From NCBI GenBank assembly GCA_040219275.1, contig JAVJSU010000038.1, positions 186,001 through 250,000 of the forward strand: a DNA stretch of 64,000 bases, in the 5' to 3' direction. Origin of the DNA: JAVJSU01 sp040219275 (lineage in GTDB: Bacteria > Chloroflexota > Anaerolineae > Aggregatilineales > Phototrophicaceae). Below are positions 8,001 to 14,844 of the stretch, piece by piece (position 1 is the first letter of the stretch; the number at the start of each line of letters is the position of its first letter). The position numbers and the translations under genes were made by a program. The notes under the pieces are model-generated. The model was not told the origin of the DNA, did not search any database, and worked only from the letters and a program-made list of their open reading frames with translations.

Positions 8001-9457
8001 CGGAAGACGCAGGCATCTATTATTACGCGGTGATCGTCTTCGTCTGGTTCGATATTTTCACCAATTTCGGCCTGGATGTCTTTCTCATCCGCGAAACCTC
8101 CCGCAATCGGGATTCCGGTGGATTTTTCTTCTTCAACACCACCTTTTTACGCCTCGGCTTGATGGTCGCCTGCGTCCCGCTTCTGCTCGGATTCTTACTC
8201 GTCCGCCAATCCATCATCGACCCCGCGCTGAATCAAGAGGCGTTGCTGGCGATTGGTCTGCTCTATATCGGGCTTGCGCCGGGGAGTCTCAGCAAGGGGC
8301 TGACCTCGCTCTTTTACGCCTTTGAACGCGCCGAATATCCCGCCGCCGTCGCCACCGTCACCACCATCAACAAAGCGGTGCTCGGCTTAATCGTCCTCTT
8401 GCTCGGTTACGGCATCATCGGTCTGGCAGGGGTGAGCATCGTTGTAAATCTGGTCACGCTCGGCATCCTCTACGTCGGAGCACGCCAATTTATCAACCCG
8501 CGTAGGGGCGACCTGCTAGGTTCGTCAGAACCCGGTAGCCCTTCTGACGATGCTCCCCCTCGCCCCTTGTGGGAGAGGGGGCTGGGGGGTGAGGGGAAAA
8601 CAAATATCAAACCCGATACCAAACTAATACGTGGGATGGTGAACCAGAGTTACCCGCTCATGCTCAATCATTTTCTGGCGACCATTTTCTTCCAGATCGA
8701 CGTGGTGATTCTGGAAGCCATGCGCGGCGCGGTCATCGTCGGTAAATACAGCGTCGCCTATCGCTGGCTACTGGCACTGAACGTCATCCCTGCCTTTTTT
8801 ACACAGGCACTTCTACCTGTCATGTCCCGTCAAGCCAACGAAGATCGGGTCGCCCTGCGCCGAACCTACACACTCGGCATCAAGCTGATGGTCGCGCTAG
8901 CCTTCCCGCTGGCAGTCGCCTTCACCTTTCTCGCCCAACCGCTCACCCTCTTACTCGGCGGCAACCAATTTTTACCAGAAGGCGCAATCGCCCTGCAAAT
9001 CATGATCTGGAGCATCCCCCTCGGCTGGATCAATAGCCTGACGCAATATCTGCTCATCGCGGTAGATTTACAACGGCGCATCACACGGGCGTTCGCCGTC
9101 GCCGTGACCTTCAACATCGTTACGAATCTCATTTTCATCCCGCGCTTTGGCTATCAGGCGGCGGCAATCACCACCATTTTGTCTGAACTGGTCTTGCTCA
9201 TCCCCTTTGCCATCCTCACACACGGCGCGTTAAACGGCGTGCGCTGGCTCGATCTCATCTGGCGGCAAGCCGTTGCGGCGGGGGTGATGTTCGCCGTGAT
9301 GCTGGTCGGCTGGTCGAGCGTTCCCGTTCTTGCCCTCATTATTGGGAGTACGCTCTATCCGGTGATTCTGCTGGCGCTCCGTCCCTTCAATGCAGACGAA
9401 CTCGCCCGCCTCACCCCGCTCATCCCCACACGCTTCAAATGGCTGGTTGGGAATTAG
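5084..9457 (+). CDS. YfhO-like membrane protein fused to an oligosaccharide flippase
   Basis: A 1,457-residue polytopic membrane protein. Residues 1 to about 920 match the YfhO pattern: many membrane spans, then a long extracytoplasmic domain with RYGLADIRGYDSI and LLNVRYIVT. From about 945 (NLFNRGIDFVFAFVMLRILG) a second set of some 12-14 spans resembles the MOP/Wzx flippases. Such proteins are associated with polysaccharide or lipid-linked sugar modification and export. The ATG at 5084 lies seven nt after AGAGGG; the in-frame ATG at 5042 lacks a ribosome site. Two segments, residues about 547-595 and 1140-1172, are low-complexity inserts ending in PPRPLWERGLGGEG, encoded by identical 45-bp DNA repeats. 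The YfhO/flippase fusion could also reflect loss of a stop between two genes. Confidence 0.85.
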   Translation: MRRYTPDFALIVLLFILPLILFSQQTLGGRTLLPTENLYQYEPYATYREVVNAPDVPHNHLLSDLVLQNMQWKSFIRESIDQREVPLWNPHQFSGIPFMAAGQQSTLYPLSLIYYVMPLTAAYGWFTVFNLWLAGMFMLMLMRGLGVGRFGGMVAAVTYQLCGFFIASAVFPMILGAAVWMPLILLMIEFIIQQKPLFGRPSSLPWMIVGAVAVACNIFAGHVELTIYSLLIAGFYGGARLLWNIWQNRTPYTPHLKAAGWMLAMVLLGFSLGALQFIPLFQVANDNWRSERADLSEVLGYAHAPRDVLQFVMPNFYGSPADHSYFDIFTLEETPVTVNMAGEPITHTEWGIKNYVEGALYLGILPLILAIFALFMPAPINTDPTKPPPFKWIFALLTLISLTFMFGLPTYAAIYFLPGINQLNSPFRWVYGVTLGVAILAGFGAHALTVLDINGRKWARRFGYGLIALALLIFAGLLVSRLIFPQIESTISNALSSLAGQGGEVAADRFSGAQMFFSYQFVNALIFGVMLLASGIIFWFFGRTLNEEGDLTGRPYKGRPHTSHRLVGAGKGSLETDVAPPRPLWERGLGGEGAIIAVQIFAIALIAVDLIIASAEFNPASDPNLLDFTPPAVEWLLERQAEEGAFRYTTIDAPAQGLDNMLQPNMTMRYGLADIRGYDSIISSQYVEYMRSIQIQPQLDFNRVAPLYLDRIEADEVNWSRLNLLNVRYIVTHNEITLAENLTTTSDPRRFAPPLELVYADEAVNIYRNNGAYPRAALTEPLDGQIPGFETQFVTGMQATITRDTGRERFVDVDINGVATHWLLISETYADGWRAYIRPQGASDDYEKPLDVVRVFETLQGIEIAPNALAERYGEGDVGEAEQTAIIDGRYTLRVVYSPTSFQVGLFGTLISGALIVFMAGVWLWRLWIVPDSGEGSTTSRIARNSLAPIILNLFNRGIDFVFAFVMLRILGPEDAGIYYYAVIVFVWFDIFTNFGLDVFLIRETSRNRDSGGFFFFNTTFLRLGLMVACVPLLLGFLLVRQSIIDPALNQEALLAIGLLYIGLAPGSLSKGLTSLFYAFERAEYPAAVATVTTINKAVLGLIVLLLGYGIIGLAGVSIVVNLVTLGILYVGARQFINPRRGDLLGSSEPGSPSDDAPPRPLWERGLGGEGKTNIKPDTKLIRGMVNQSYPLMLNHFLATIFFQIDVVILEAMRGAVIVGKYSVAYRWLLALNVIPAFFTQALLPVMSRQANEDRVALRRTYTLGIKLMVALAFPLAVAFTFLAQPLTLLLGGNQFLPEGAIALQIMIWSIPLGWINSLTQYLLIAVDLQRRITRAFAVAVTFNIVTNLIFIPRFGYQAAAITTILSELVLLIPFAILTHGALNGVRWLDLIWRQAVAAGVMFAVMLVGWSSVPVLALIIGSTLYPVILLALRPFNADELARLTPLIPTRFKWLVGN
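6727..6862. repeat. Composite repeat insert, copy 1 (within CDS)
   Basis: GGGCGACCT-aac-AGGTCGCCC (6727-6747) is followed by another GGTCGCCCTC and then by the 45-bp element 6818-6862 that encodes APPRPLWERGLGGEG. The 45-bp part is identical to 8552-8596. It contains a CCCCCTC / GAGGGGG stem. The insert length keeps the reading frame open. Confidence 0.85.
8505..8596. repeat. Composite repeat insert, copy 2 (within CDS)
   Basis: GGGGCGACCT (8505-8514) is followed by a degenerate AGGTTCGTC arm, a TCAGAA...TTCTGA stem (about 8525-8546) and the 45-bp element 8552-8596. That element is base-for-base identical to 6818-6862. It falls in a predicted loop of the flippase half. Confidence 0.85.
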
Positions 9458-9523
9458 TTATCTATCGATTCTGTAAGCAACATTTACATTTCCAAACGCT
9501 AAATTCATAAAAATTAAGAAACT

Positions 9524-9562
9524 TTGCACATAATCGAGTGTAAAATGAGTCTATAAGATTTT
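9524..9562 (+). promoter_or_regulatory. Shared upstream element of secreted paralogue A
   Basis: TTGCACATAAT...TGTAAAAT...AAGATTTT lies 55 bp before the start at 9579. A very similar block (TTGCAAAGAAT...TGTAAAAT...AAGATTTT) lies 56 bp before the third paralogue at 11451. The conservation suggests a duplicated promoter, but the spacing does not fit a standard sigma-70 promoter. Confidence 0.45.
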
Positions 9563-9578
9563 TACACGAGGTTGATTT

Positions 9579-10451
9579 ATGAAAAAGCACTTTCTCTTGA
9601 TTGTTTTGTTGAGCGGTTTGTTTATCTTTTCCCAGAATTTTGTTTTCGCGCAACTATTCAATCCACAGGATTATGTCGTTGACATTTTTATTACCGATGA
9701 TGGCGGTAACTGTGGAGAAATCCCATCGCCTGTATATCAATTTAGCCACACACTCCTTCACGTTGTCGTTGATATAAACAGGTTACAGCAAGATTTTAAT
9801 ATAGCCGTTGTTACACTAAACGTTGATGATGCAAATAATACGTTTATCGGTTGGGCTGGCTATGTTATTCCTGAAAACAATCCGCCACAGACAAGCGACT
9901 TGCGTGGCAGAATTCATGGAACGGAAGCGTTCGACTTTGCATCTGCTCATGCGCCCACAGCTAGACCATGGTCTATAACGTTGAATTTCATAGATAACGT
10001 TACTTTTGAAGAATATTCTTCTGATCCTATTGTCATTGATCCCGCCGAGTATCTTGCTTCCTGTGCGCGTCTGCCTTATATCGGCATAGACGGAAACATC
10101 TTACCCATCAACGAAGGCAACAGCGAAAATGAAGTCGCCGTCTATAACGCCAAGGACGACAACGGCGACCCGACGCTCCACATTTACGACATCAACGACG
10201 AGGGCGATGGCACACTCGCACTCGAAATCACACAGGGCATCATCGCGCCCTATATCGACAATCCGCCCGCCGAAAACACCGCACTCATGACCAGCGACAA
10301 CGGCAAAGTGACGCTTTACGTGCTCGATACAGGCGAGCTACAAATCAACAGTGGACCCGACGCTGAGGGCAAAATTCACGTCCTCATCTTCGACGGTATC
10401 CCACCCACCAACATCTACGGCTATGTGATTGATCCCATAACTACGGAATAA
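9579..10451 (+). CDS. Secreted paralogue A of a tandem triplet (unknown function)
   Basis: A 290-residue protein with a clear Sec signal peptide (MKKHFLLIVLLSGLFIFSQN, cleavage probably after FVFA). A divergent N-domain of about 150 residues contains NCGEIP, PTARPW and CARLPYIG. It is followed by a C-domain of about 110 residues (ALEITQGIIAPYIDNPPAEN ... IPPTNIYGYVIDP) that is nearly identical in the next two genes. A GAGG ribosome site lies seven nt upstream. The 5' half is AT-rich and the 3' half GC-rich, a mosaic shared by all three copies. I do not recognise the domain. It is probably an extracytoplasmic beta-rich protein. Confidence 0.85.
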   Translation: MKKHFLLIVLLSGLFIFSQNFVFAQLFNPQDYVVDIFITDDGGNCGEIPSPVYQFSHTLLHVVVDINRLQQDFNIAVVTLNVDDANNTFIGWAGYVIPENNPPQTSDLRGRIHGTEAFDFASAHAPTARPWSITLNFIDNVTFEEYSSDPIVIDPAEYLASCARLPYIGIDGNILPINEGNSENEVAVYNAKDDNGDPTLHIYDINDEGDGTLALEITQGIIAPYIDNPPAENTALMTSDNGKVTLYVLDTGELQINSGPDAEGKIHVLIFDGIPPTNIYGYVIDPITTE

Positions 10452-10461
10452 AGGAATTTCC

Positions 10462-11304
10462 ATGAAAAAATATCTGATTTTGATCGCACTGTTAATCGTT
10501 TTGTCTGTGACAACAATAACAGCATATGCCATCACGCCTCCGACTTCAGTGACAATAGTAGGCTTTAATGACGTTAGTAGGGATTGTGGACAGACACCAT
10601 ATACTTGGATTCCCGAACAACAAACAGAAGGCATGATGATTTATTTACAAGTTGCGACAATCCAGATGCATGAGCCTTTCGATTATCATAGTATCTTTAT
10701 TAGGGACCGTAATGGTGTTCTTATAGGACGTTTTAGATCTCATAGTGCACGTGGACATATTCACCACATTCCCATCAATGGATATGAACTGGATACGGGA
10801 GCACCAACTGCGCTTCCATGGATTATTTCTATCTATGACCATCCTGACAATTTGGAAGAAGACCTTGAAATTTTCATTCCAATGGGAGAATTTGTGTTTG
10901 ATCCATCAACTATCAATTCTGCCTGCGAACGTCTCCCGTATATCGACACCCAGAATATCGAACCTATCAATTATAACGTAAACGAAATTGCCGCCTACAA
11001 CGCCACCGACGACAACGGCGAACCGGCTCTGCACATCTACGACATCAACACCGAAGGCGACGGCACACTCGCGCTCGAAATCACACAGGACATCATCGCA
11101 CCCTACATCGACAATCCGCCCGCCGAAAACACCGCGCTCATGACCAGCGACAACGGCAAAGTGACACTCTACATGCTCGACACGGGCGAATTGCAGATCA
11201 ACAGCGGACCCGACGCAGAGGGCAAAATTCACGTCCTCATCTTTGATGCCATCCCACCCACCAACATCTACGGCTACGTCATCGACCCGCCGTTATTTCC
11301 GTAA
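10462..11304 (+). CDS. Secreted paralogue B of a tandem triplet
   Basis: A 280-residue protein with a signal peptide (MKKYLILIALLIVLSVTTIT, cleavage near AYA). It starts 10 nt after paralogue A, seven nt behind an AAGGA site, so A and B are probably one operon. The N-domain differs strongly from A but keeps the anchors RDCGQTP, PTALPW and CERLPYID. The C-domain (TLALEITQDIIAPYIDNPPA onward) is nearly identical to A and C. It lacks the NEGNSENE linker shared by A and C. Confidence 0.85.
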   Translation: MKKYLILIALLIVLSVTTITAYAITPPTSVTIVGFNDVSRDCGQTPYTWIPEQQTEGMMIYLQVATIQMHEPFDYHSIFIRDRNGVLIGRFRSHSARGHIHHIPINGYELDTGAPTALPWIISIYDHPDNLEEDLEIFIPMGEFVFDPSTINSACERLPYIDTQNIEPINYNVNEIAAYNATDDNGEPALHIYDINTEGDGTLALEITQDIIAPYIDNPPAENTALMTSDNGKVTLYMLDTGELQINSGPDAEGKIHVLIFDAIPPTNIYGYVIDPPLFP

Positions 11305-11317
11305 ACAAATCACCATC

Positions 11318-11350
11318 GGGGAGCGCGTTACTGAGAACGCTCCCCTTATT
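11318..11350 (+). terminator. Hairpin after paralogue B
   Basis: GGGGAGCG-N12-CGCTCCCC forms an 8-bp GC-rich stem followed by TTATTCCTTAA. The T-run is imperfect. It separates the A-B pair from paralogue C, which has its own upstream element. Confidence 0.6.
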
Positions 11351-11394
11351 CCTTAACTTAAATCAAACCGAAAATTCAGAAAATTTAACATATT

Positions 11395-11434
11395 TTGCAA
11401 AGAATAGTCTGTAAAATAGTTAAGTAAGATTTTC
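11395..11434 (+). promoter_or_regulatory. Shared upstream element of secreted paralogue C
   Basis: This is the counterpart of 9524-9562 (TTGCAAAGAAT, TGTAAAAT, AAGATTTT in the same order), at the same distance from its start codon. It is absent before paralogue B, which fits B being transcribed with A. Confidence 0.45.
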
Positions 11435-11450
11435 TAGCATAGGAAAAATT

Positions 11451-12383
11451 ATGAATAAACGCATTCTTCTACTTGAGACACTCATTTTCACAATACTCAC
11501 CATTTCCAATTCCATAGTCATGGCTAATTCAATTGACATCAGAAACATCTTTGTCAGAGAATCCAATCCGGGTGGAAATTGTGGTACATTGCCCATAATA
11601 GTTGGTCCCGGAGTAGCTCCACCTTATATAGGCGATAGTTCTGCGACGACCACACACTTAGGTTTTGATATTGAAGTTGCGTCATTTTTGGCGAGTTTTT
11701 CTGGTGAAATGCCCAGAATTTACTTTGAAATACACGATGCGAATAACGTCTTTCTCGGTGGATTTGGTACAAGTCTAAGCGGGGAAACATCGCCTTATCG
11801 CTCCGTTGAAGTACTATTAGGAGCAATAACTCTGGGAACAGGATCACCAACTCATATAGGGTATCCGCCAACTGCGCGTCCTTGGACGATTACCGTGATA
11901 TTTGGTAATCAGATAATCGGAAGCAGTGGTTCTTCTGAAATCATAGAAGAACCACCATTATATTATACGTTTGATCCCGCTGACTACAACGAAAATTGCC
12001 GGGTACTTCCCTACTTAGGTGCAGGCAACAGCTTACCCATCAACGAAGGCAATAGCGAAAACGAAGTCGCCGCCTACAACGCCACCGACAAAAATGGCGA
12101 ACCCGCCCTGCACATCTACGACATCAACGACGACGGCAACGGCACACTCGCCCTCGAAATCACACAGGACATTATCGCGCCTTACATCGACAATCCGCCG
12201 AGCGAAAACACCGCGCTCATGACCAGCGAAAACGGCAAAGTCACGCTCTACATCCTCGACACGGGCGAGCTACAAATCAACAGCGGACCCGACGCAGAGG
12301 GCAAGACTCACGTCCTCATTTTCGACGGCATCCCACCGACCAACATTTACGGCTACGTCATCGACCCGCCGTTATTTCCCTAA
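11451..12383 (+). CDS. Secreted paralogue C of a tandem triplet
   Basis: A 310-residue protein with a signal peptide (MNKRILLLETLIFTILTISN, cleavage near VMA). The N-domain is the longest of the three and has NCGTLP, PTARPW and CRVLPYLG. It is followed by the shared C-domain ending in NIYGYVIDPPLFP, as in B. An AGGA site lies six nt upstream. It is probably a separate transcription unit, with its own upstream element and a clear terminator after the gene. Function unknown. Confidence 0.85.
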   Translation: MNKRILLLETLIFTILTISNSIVMANSIDIRNIFVRESNPGGNCGTLPIIVGPGVAPPYIGDSSATTTHLGFDIEVASFLASFSGEMPRIYFEIHDANNVFLGGFGTSLSGETSPYRSVEVLLGAITLGTGSPTHIGYPPTARPWTITVIFGNQIIGSSGSSEIIEEPPLYYTFDPADYNENCRVLPYLGAGNSLPINEGNSENEVAAYNATDKNGEPALHIYDINDDGNGTLALEITQDIIAPYIDNPPSENTALMTSENGKVTLYILDTGELQINSGPDAEGKTHVLIFDGIPPTNIYGYVIDPPLFP

Positions 12384-12391
12384 CAAATCGC

Positions 12392-12428
12392 CAAAAGGGG
12401 AGCGTGTGTTGAACACCTCCCCTTTTTT
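12392..12428 (+). terminator. Rho-independent terminator after paralogue C
   Basis: AAAAGGGGAG-N-CTCCCCTTTTTT, with an inner GTGTT/AACAC stem, is a long stem ending in a T-run, nine nt after the stop of the third paralogue. Confidence 0.85.
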
Positions 12429-12525
12429 GTTGCCCGATCAAACCGGATATGCACCGCACCCACTCCCCCAATCATTAGGGGACTGCGGGGTTTTCAATTC
12501 TCCTTATAATTAAACTATCAACAAT

Positions 12526-12568
12526 TATTTTTTACTGACCACTGATAATTGTTTACTGAAAACTATTA
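12526..12568. repeat. CTGANNA heptad repeats upstream of nfeD-like gene
   Basis: Heptamers CTGACCA, CTGATAA, TTGTTTA, CTGAAAA and CTATTAA run up to about 20 bp before the start codon at 12588. The same heptad class occurs at 13168 and 28699, each time directly upstream of a gene. Confidence 0.65.
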
Positions 12569-12587
12569 ACTCTCGAAAGGACGGGCT

Positions 12588-13139
12588 ATGGAAATTATTT
12601 TCGGCGGGATAATGCTCGTCGGTGTGCTCTATCTTCTACTGATGATTTTCGGCGGCATCGGCGACGCATTTGATTTTGGCGTAGACGGTGCGCTGGAAAG
12701 TGTCGGCTTGGACGGTGTCTTCGGACTCGGCGGCGCGGATGTCGGCGACGCCAGCGGCTTAGGTTGTAGTGTCCTCGCCGCCTTCTTAGCCGGATTCGGC
12801 GCGATGGGCTTAACCGGCGTTTCGGCGGGATGGAGCTTACCCATCATGATCGCCCTTGCTCTCGTGGTCGGTTGGGGCATGGCACGCGTCGTCGTCGTCG
12901 TGATGCGCTACGTATTGGCGCAACAATCGACAGAGATCTACACTATCGAGAGCACGATCGGCAAATCCGCCCGTGTGACGATTGATTCACCCGCAGGCAA
13001 AACCGGCGAAGTCATGATCGAGGATGCCCACGTCATGAAATATCCGGTGCAGGAAATCGACGGGCGGGCGCTTAAACGCGGCGACCTCGTGGAAGTCGTA
13101 GACATCAGCGGGCGCTTCCTGCGCGTCAAGAAAAAATAA
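12588..13139 (+). CDS. NfeD-like membrane protein with OB-fold tail
   Basis: A 183-residue protein. An N-terminal membrane helix, a glycine-rich stretch (SVGLDGVFGLGGADVGDASG) and two more spans are followed by a soluble C-domain of about 65 residues (STIGKSARVTIDSPAGKTGE ... RALKRGDLVEVVDISGRFLR) with the OB-fold pattern of NfeD/YuaF proteins. These proteins act with flotillin-type SPFH proteins in membrane microdomains. The gene is followed by a flotillin gene, which supports the call. An AAAGGA ribosome site lies six nt upstream. Confidence 0.85.
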   Translation: MEIIFGGIMLVGVLYLLLMIFGGIGDAFDFGVDGALESVGLDGVFGLGGADVGDASGLGCSVLAAFLAGFGAMGLTGVSAGWSLPIMIALALVVGWGMARVVVVVMRYVLAQQSTEIYTIESTIGKSARVTIDSPAGKTGEVMIEDAHVMKYPVQEIDGRALKRGDLVEVVDISGRFLRVKKK

Positions 13140-13167
13140 CCCGAATCAGGTTTATGTCAGACGAAAC

Positions 13168-13198
13168 CTGATTACTGACAACTGATTACTGATAACTA
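13168..13198. repeat. CTGANNA heptad repeats upstream of flotillin gene
   Basis: Four exact heptads, CTGATTA, CTGACAA, CTGATTA and CTGATAA, end 20 bp before the flotillin start and just before its AAGGA ribosome site. On the minus strand they read TAATCAG/TTGTCAG repeats. Confidence 0.7.
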
Positions 13199-13217
13199 CT
13201 TACAAGGATCAACAAAC

Positions 13218-14705
13218 ATGGATGGATTAGCCGTATTCGCTGTACCAATCGTACTGTTTATATTGGTGGTGGCATTGGGTGTATTTCTCGCCAATCAATA
13301 CCATCGCGTGCCCCCGAATCAGGTCATGGTCGTCTACGGGCGCAAGCAACCGCGCCTCATCACCAACGGCGGCGTGTTCATCATCCCGATTCTGGAAACC
13401 TATAAAACGCTCGACCTGACGATCATCACCATCAAGACGGAAAAAGATGAAGTCTACACGGTGAGCGGCGTTCCCATCCAACTCGATTGGGTCGCACAGG
13501 TGCAAATTGATAGCGAACAGAGCACCCTACACACCGCCGCCCGTGCTTTTCTGGATAAAACCCGCGAAGAAGTGAAGCAGATCATTGAGGAAACCCTCAG
13601 CGCCAACTTCCGCGCCATCGTCGGGCAGATGACTGTCGAAACCATCCACCGTGACCGCGATGATTTCGTCCAGCGTGTGCAGGATTTAGCCTCCGATGAT
13701 GTCGCCGCGATGGGTGTCCGTGTGATCTCGATGGGTATCGAAGAAATCACCGATGAGCAAGGCTATCTTGAAGCCATGGCGGCACCACAAATCGCCGCAG
13801 TCAAGCGGGATGCGACCATCGCACAGGCGGAAGCCGAGCGTGAAGCCCGTGTGAAAGCCGCCGCCGCCAAGCAAGAAGCCGAGCAAGCCGAACTCCACGC
13901 CGAACGCGAGATTCTGCAACAGCGGGAAGCCTTGCAAATGCGCGAGGTCGAAGTTCGCAAGCGCGTCGATATTCAACAGGCGGAAGCCGATCAAGAGGTA
14001 CAGAATAAACGCGCCCTCGCCGTCGAGCAACAGCAAGAAGCCGAGATTCTCGTGCCTGCCCGTGCAGAACGTCAGGCGACGGAAATCCGTGCGGAAGGCG
14101 CACGCCGTAAAATTGAGATCGAAGCCGAAGCACAGGCGAAAGCCACCCGTACCCGTGCAGAAGCCGATGCCGCCGCTGTCGAGGACAGAGGTCGTGCTGA
14201 TGCCAACGCGCTAGAAGCCATGAAAAAAGCACAGGCAGAAGGTGAACGCGCCCAGTTACTCGCAGAAGCGGAAGGTCGCCGTGAAATCGCCGCCGCCACC
14301 GCCGCGGAAGATGCCATCAACCTGCGCCAATATATCATTGAGCAGGTCACCCGCGCCGATGTCGAGAAGGTGCAAGCCATCTCAGAAGCCCTCGCCGGAC
14401 TCGGTGGTAACGTCCGCGTGGTGCAATTTGGCAATGGCAACGGAGAAAATGGAGCAGGGGGCAACACCTTTATGCAGATGTTGCTCGGCATTCCCGAAGT
14501 CGCAGAGATGTTCCGCACGAAAGTGGAAGCCCTCAGCGGCGAAGACTTCGAGCAGACCATCAACAAAGTGGCGAAGATGTTCAATGTTTTGCGTGATAGC
14601 GATGGCGCGATGTCCGGCAAGGTGGAAATTCAAGCTGAATCGCCGCCTGCGCCGTCAACTACCCCCCCACCGCCGCCGACTCCCTCGGTCAGCGCAGACA
14701 AATAA
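13218..14705 (+). CDS. Flotillin-family (SPFH) protein
   Basis: A 495-residue protein. An N-terminal membrane helix (residues 5-25) is followed by an SPFH domain (about 30-200, VPPNQVMVVYGRKQPRLITN ...) and a long Ala/Glu/Arg-rich coiled coil (about 205-400). The C-terminal region ends in a proline-rich tail. It should assemble into membrane-associated oligomers organising lipid domains. It pairs with the NfeD-like gene 78 bp upstream, the usual partner. AAGGA lies nine nt before the ATG. A perfect 11-bp hairpin follows the stop. Confidence 0.92.
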   Translation: MDGLAVFAVPIVLFILVVALGVFLANQYHRVPPNQVMVVYGRKQPRLITNGGVFIIPILETYKTLDLTIITIKTEKDEVYTVSGVPIQLDWVAQVQIDSEQSTLHTAARAFLDKTREEVKQIIEETLSANFRAIVGQMTVETIHRDRDDFVQRVQDLASDDVAAMGVRVISMGIEEITDEQGYLEAMAAPQIAAVKRDATIAQAEAEREARVKAAAAKQEAEQAELHAEREILQQREALQMREVEVRKRVDIQQAEADQEVQNKRALAVEQQQEAEILVPARAERQATEIRAEGARRKIEIEAEAQAKATRTRAEADAAAVEDRGRADANALEAMKKAQAEGERAQLLAEAEGRREIAAATAAEDAINLRQYIIEQVTRADVEKVQAISEALAGLGGNVRVVQFGNGNGENGAGGNTFMQMLLGIPEVAEMFRTKVEALSGEDFEQTINKVAKMFNVLRDSDGAMSGKVEIQAESPPAPSTTPPPPPTPSVSADK

Positions 14706-14714
14706 TCCCAATCA

Positions 14715-14750
14715 CAGGGCATAGCAGATTATCGCTATGCCCTGTTCTCC
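14715..14750 (+). terminator. Terminator of nfeD-flotillin unit
   Basis: CAGGGCATAGC-N8-GCTATGCCCTG forms an 11-bp perfect stem followed by TTCTCC, nine nt after the flotillin stop. The T-run is weak. Confidence 0.65.
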
Positions 14751-14760
14751 GCAGGAAGAA

Positions 14761-14798
14761 GTCTCAGCTTGCGAAGCGGGGGAGATTTAGAGGAGGAT
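14761..14798. repeat. CTTGCGAAGCGGGGGAGATTT direct repeat, copy 1
   Basis: GTCTCAGCTTGCGAAGCGGG followed by GGAGATTTAGAGGAGGA. The second copy, in the same orientation, is at 16240-16278. The two copies flank the MFS gene 14845-16053. Confidence 0.7.
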
Positions 14799-14844
14799 AA
14801 ACCATCAAAATATTGTGTGTTCACTACCAGCAAATGAGCCACCC

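Noticed and set aside
9462..9653. 63-codon minus-strand ORF opposite secreted paralogue A
   Set aside because: It overlaps the promoter and signal-peptide coding region of the real gene.
13801..14620. Long antisense ORFs inside the flotillin gene
   Set aside because: Artefacts of the repetitive Ala/Glu/Arg codons of the coiled coil.
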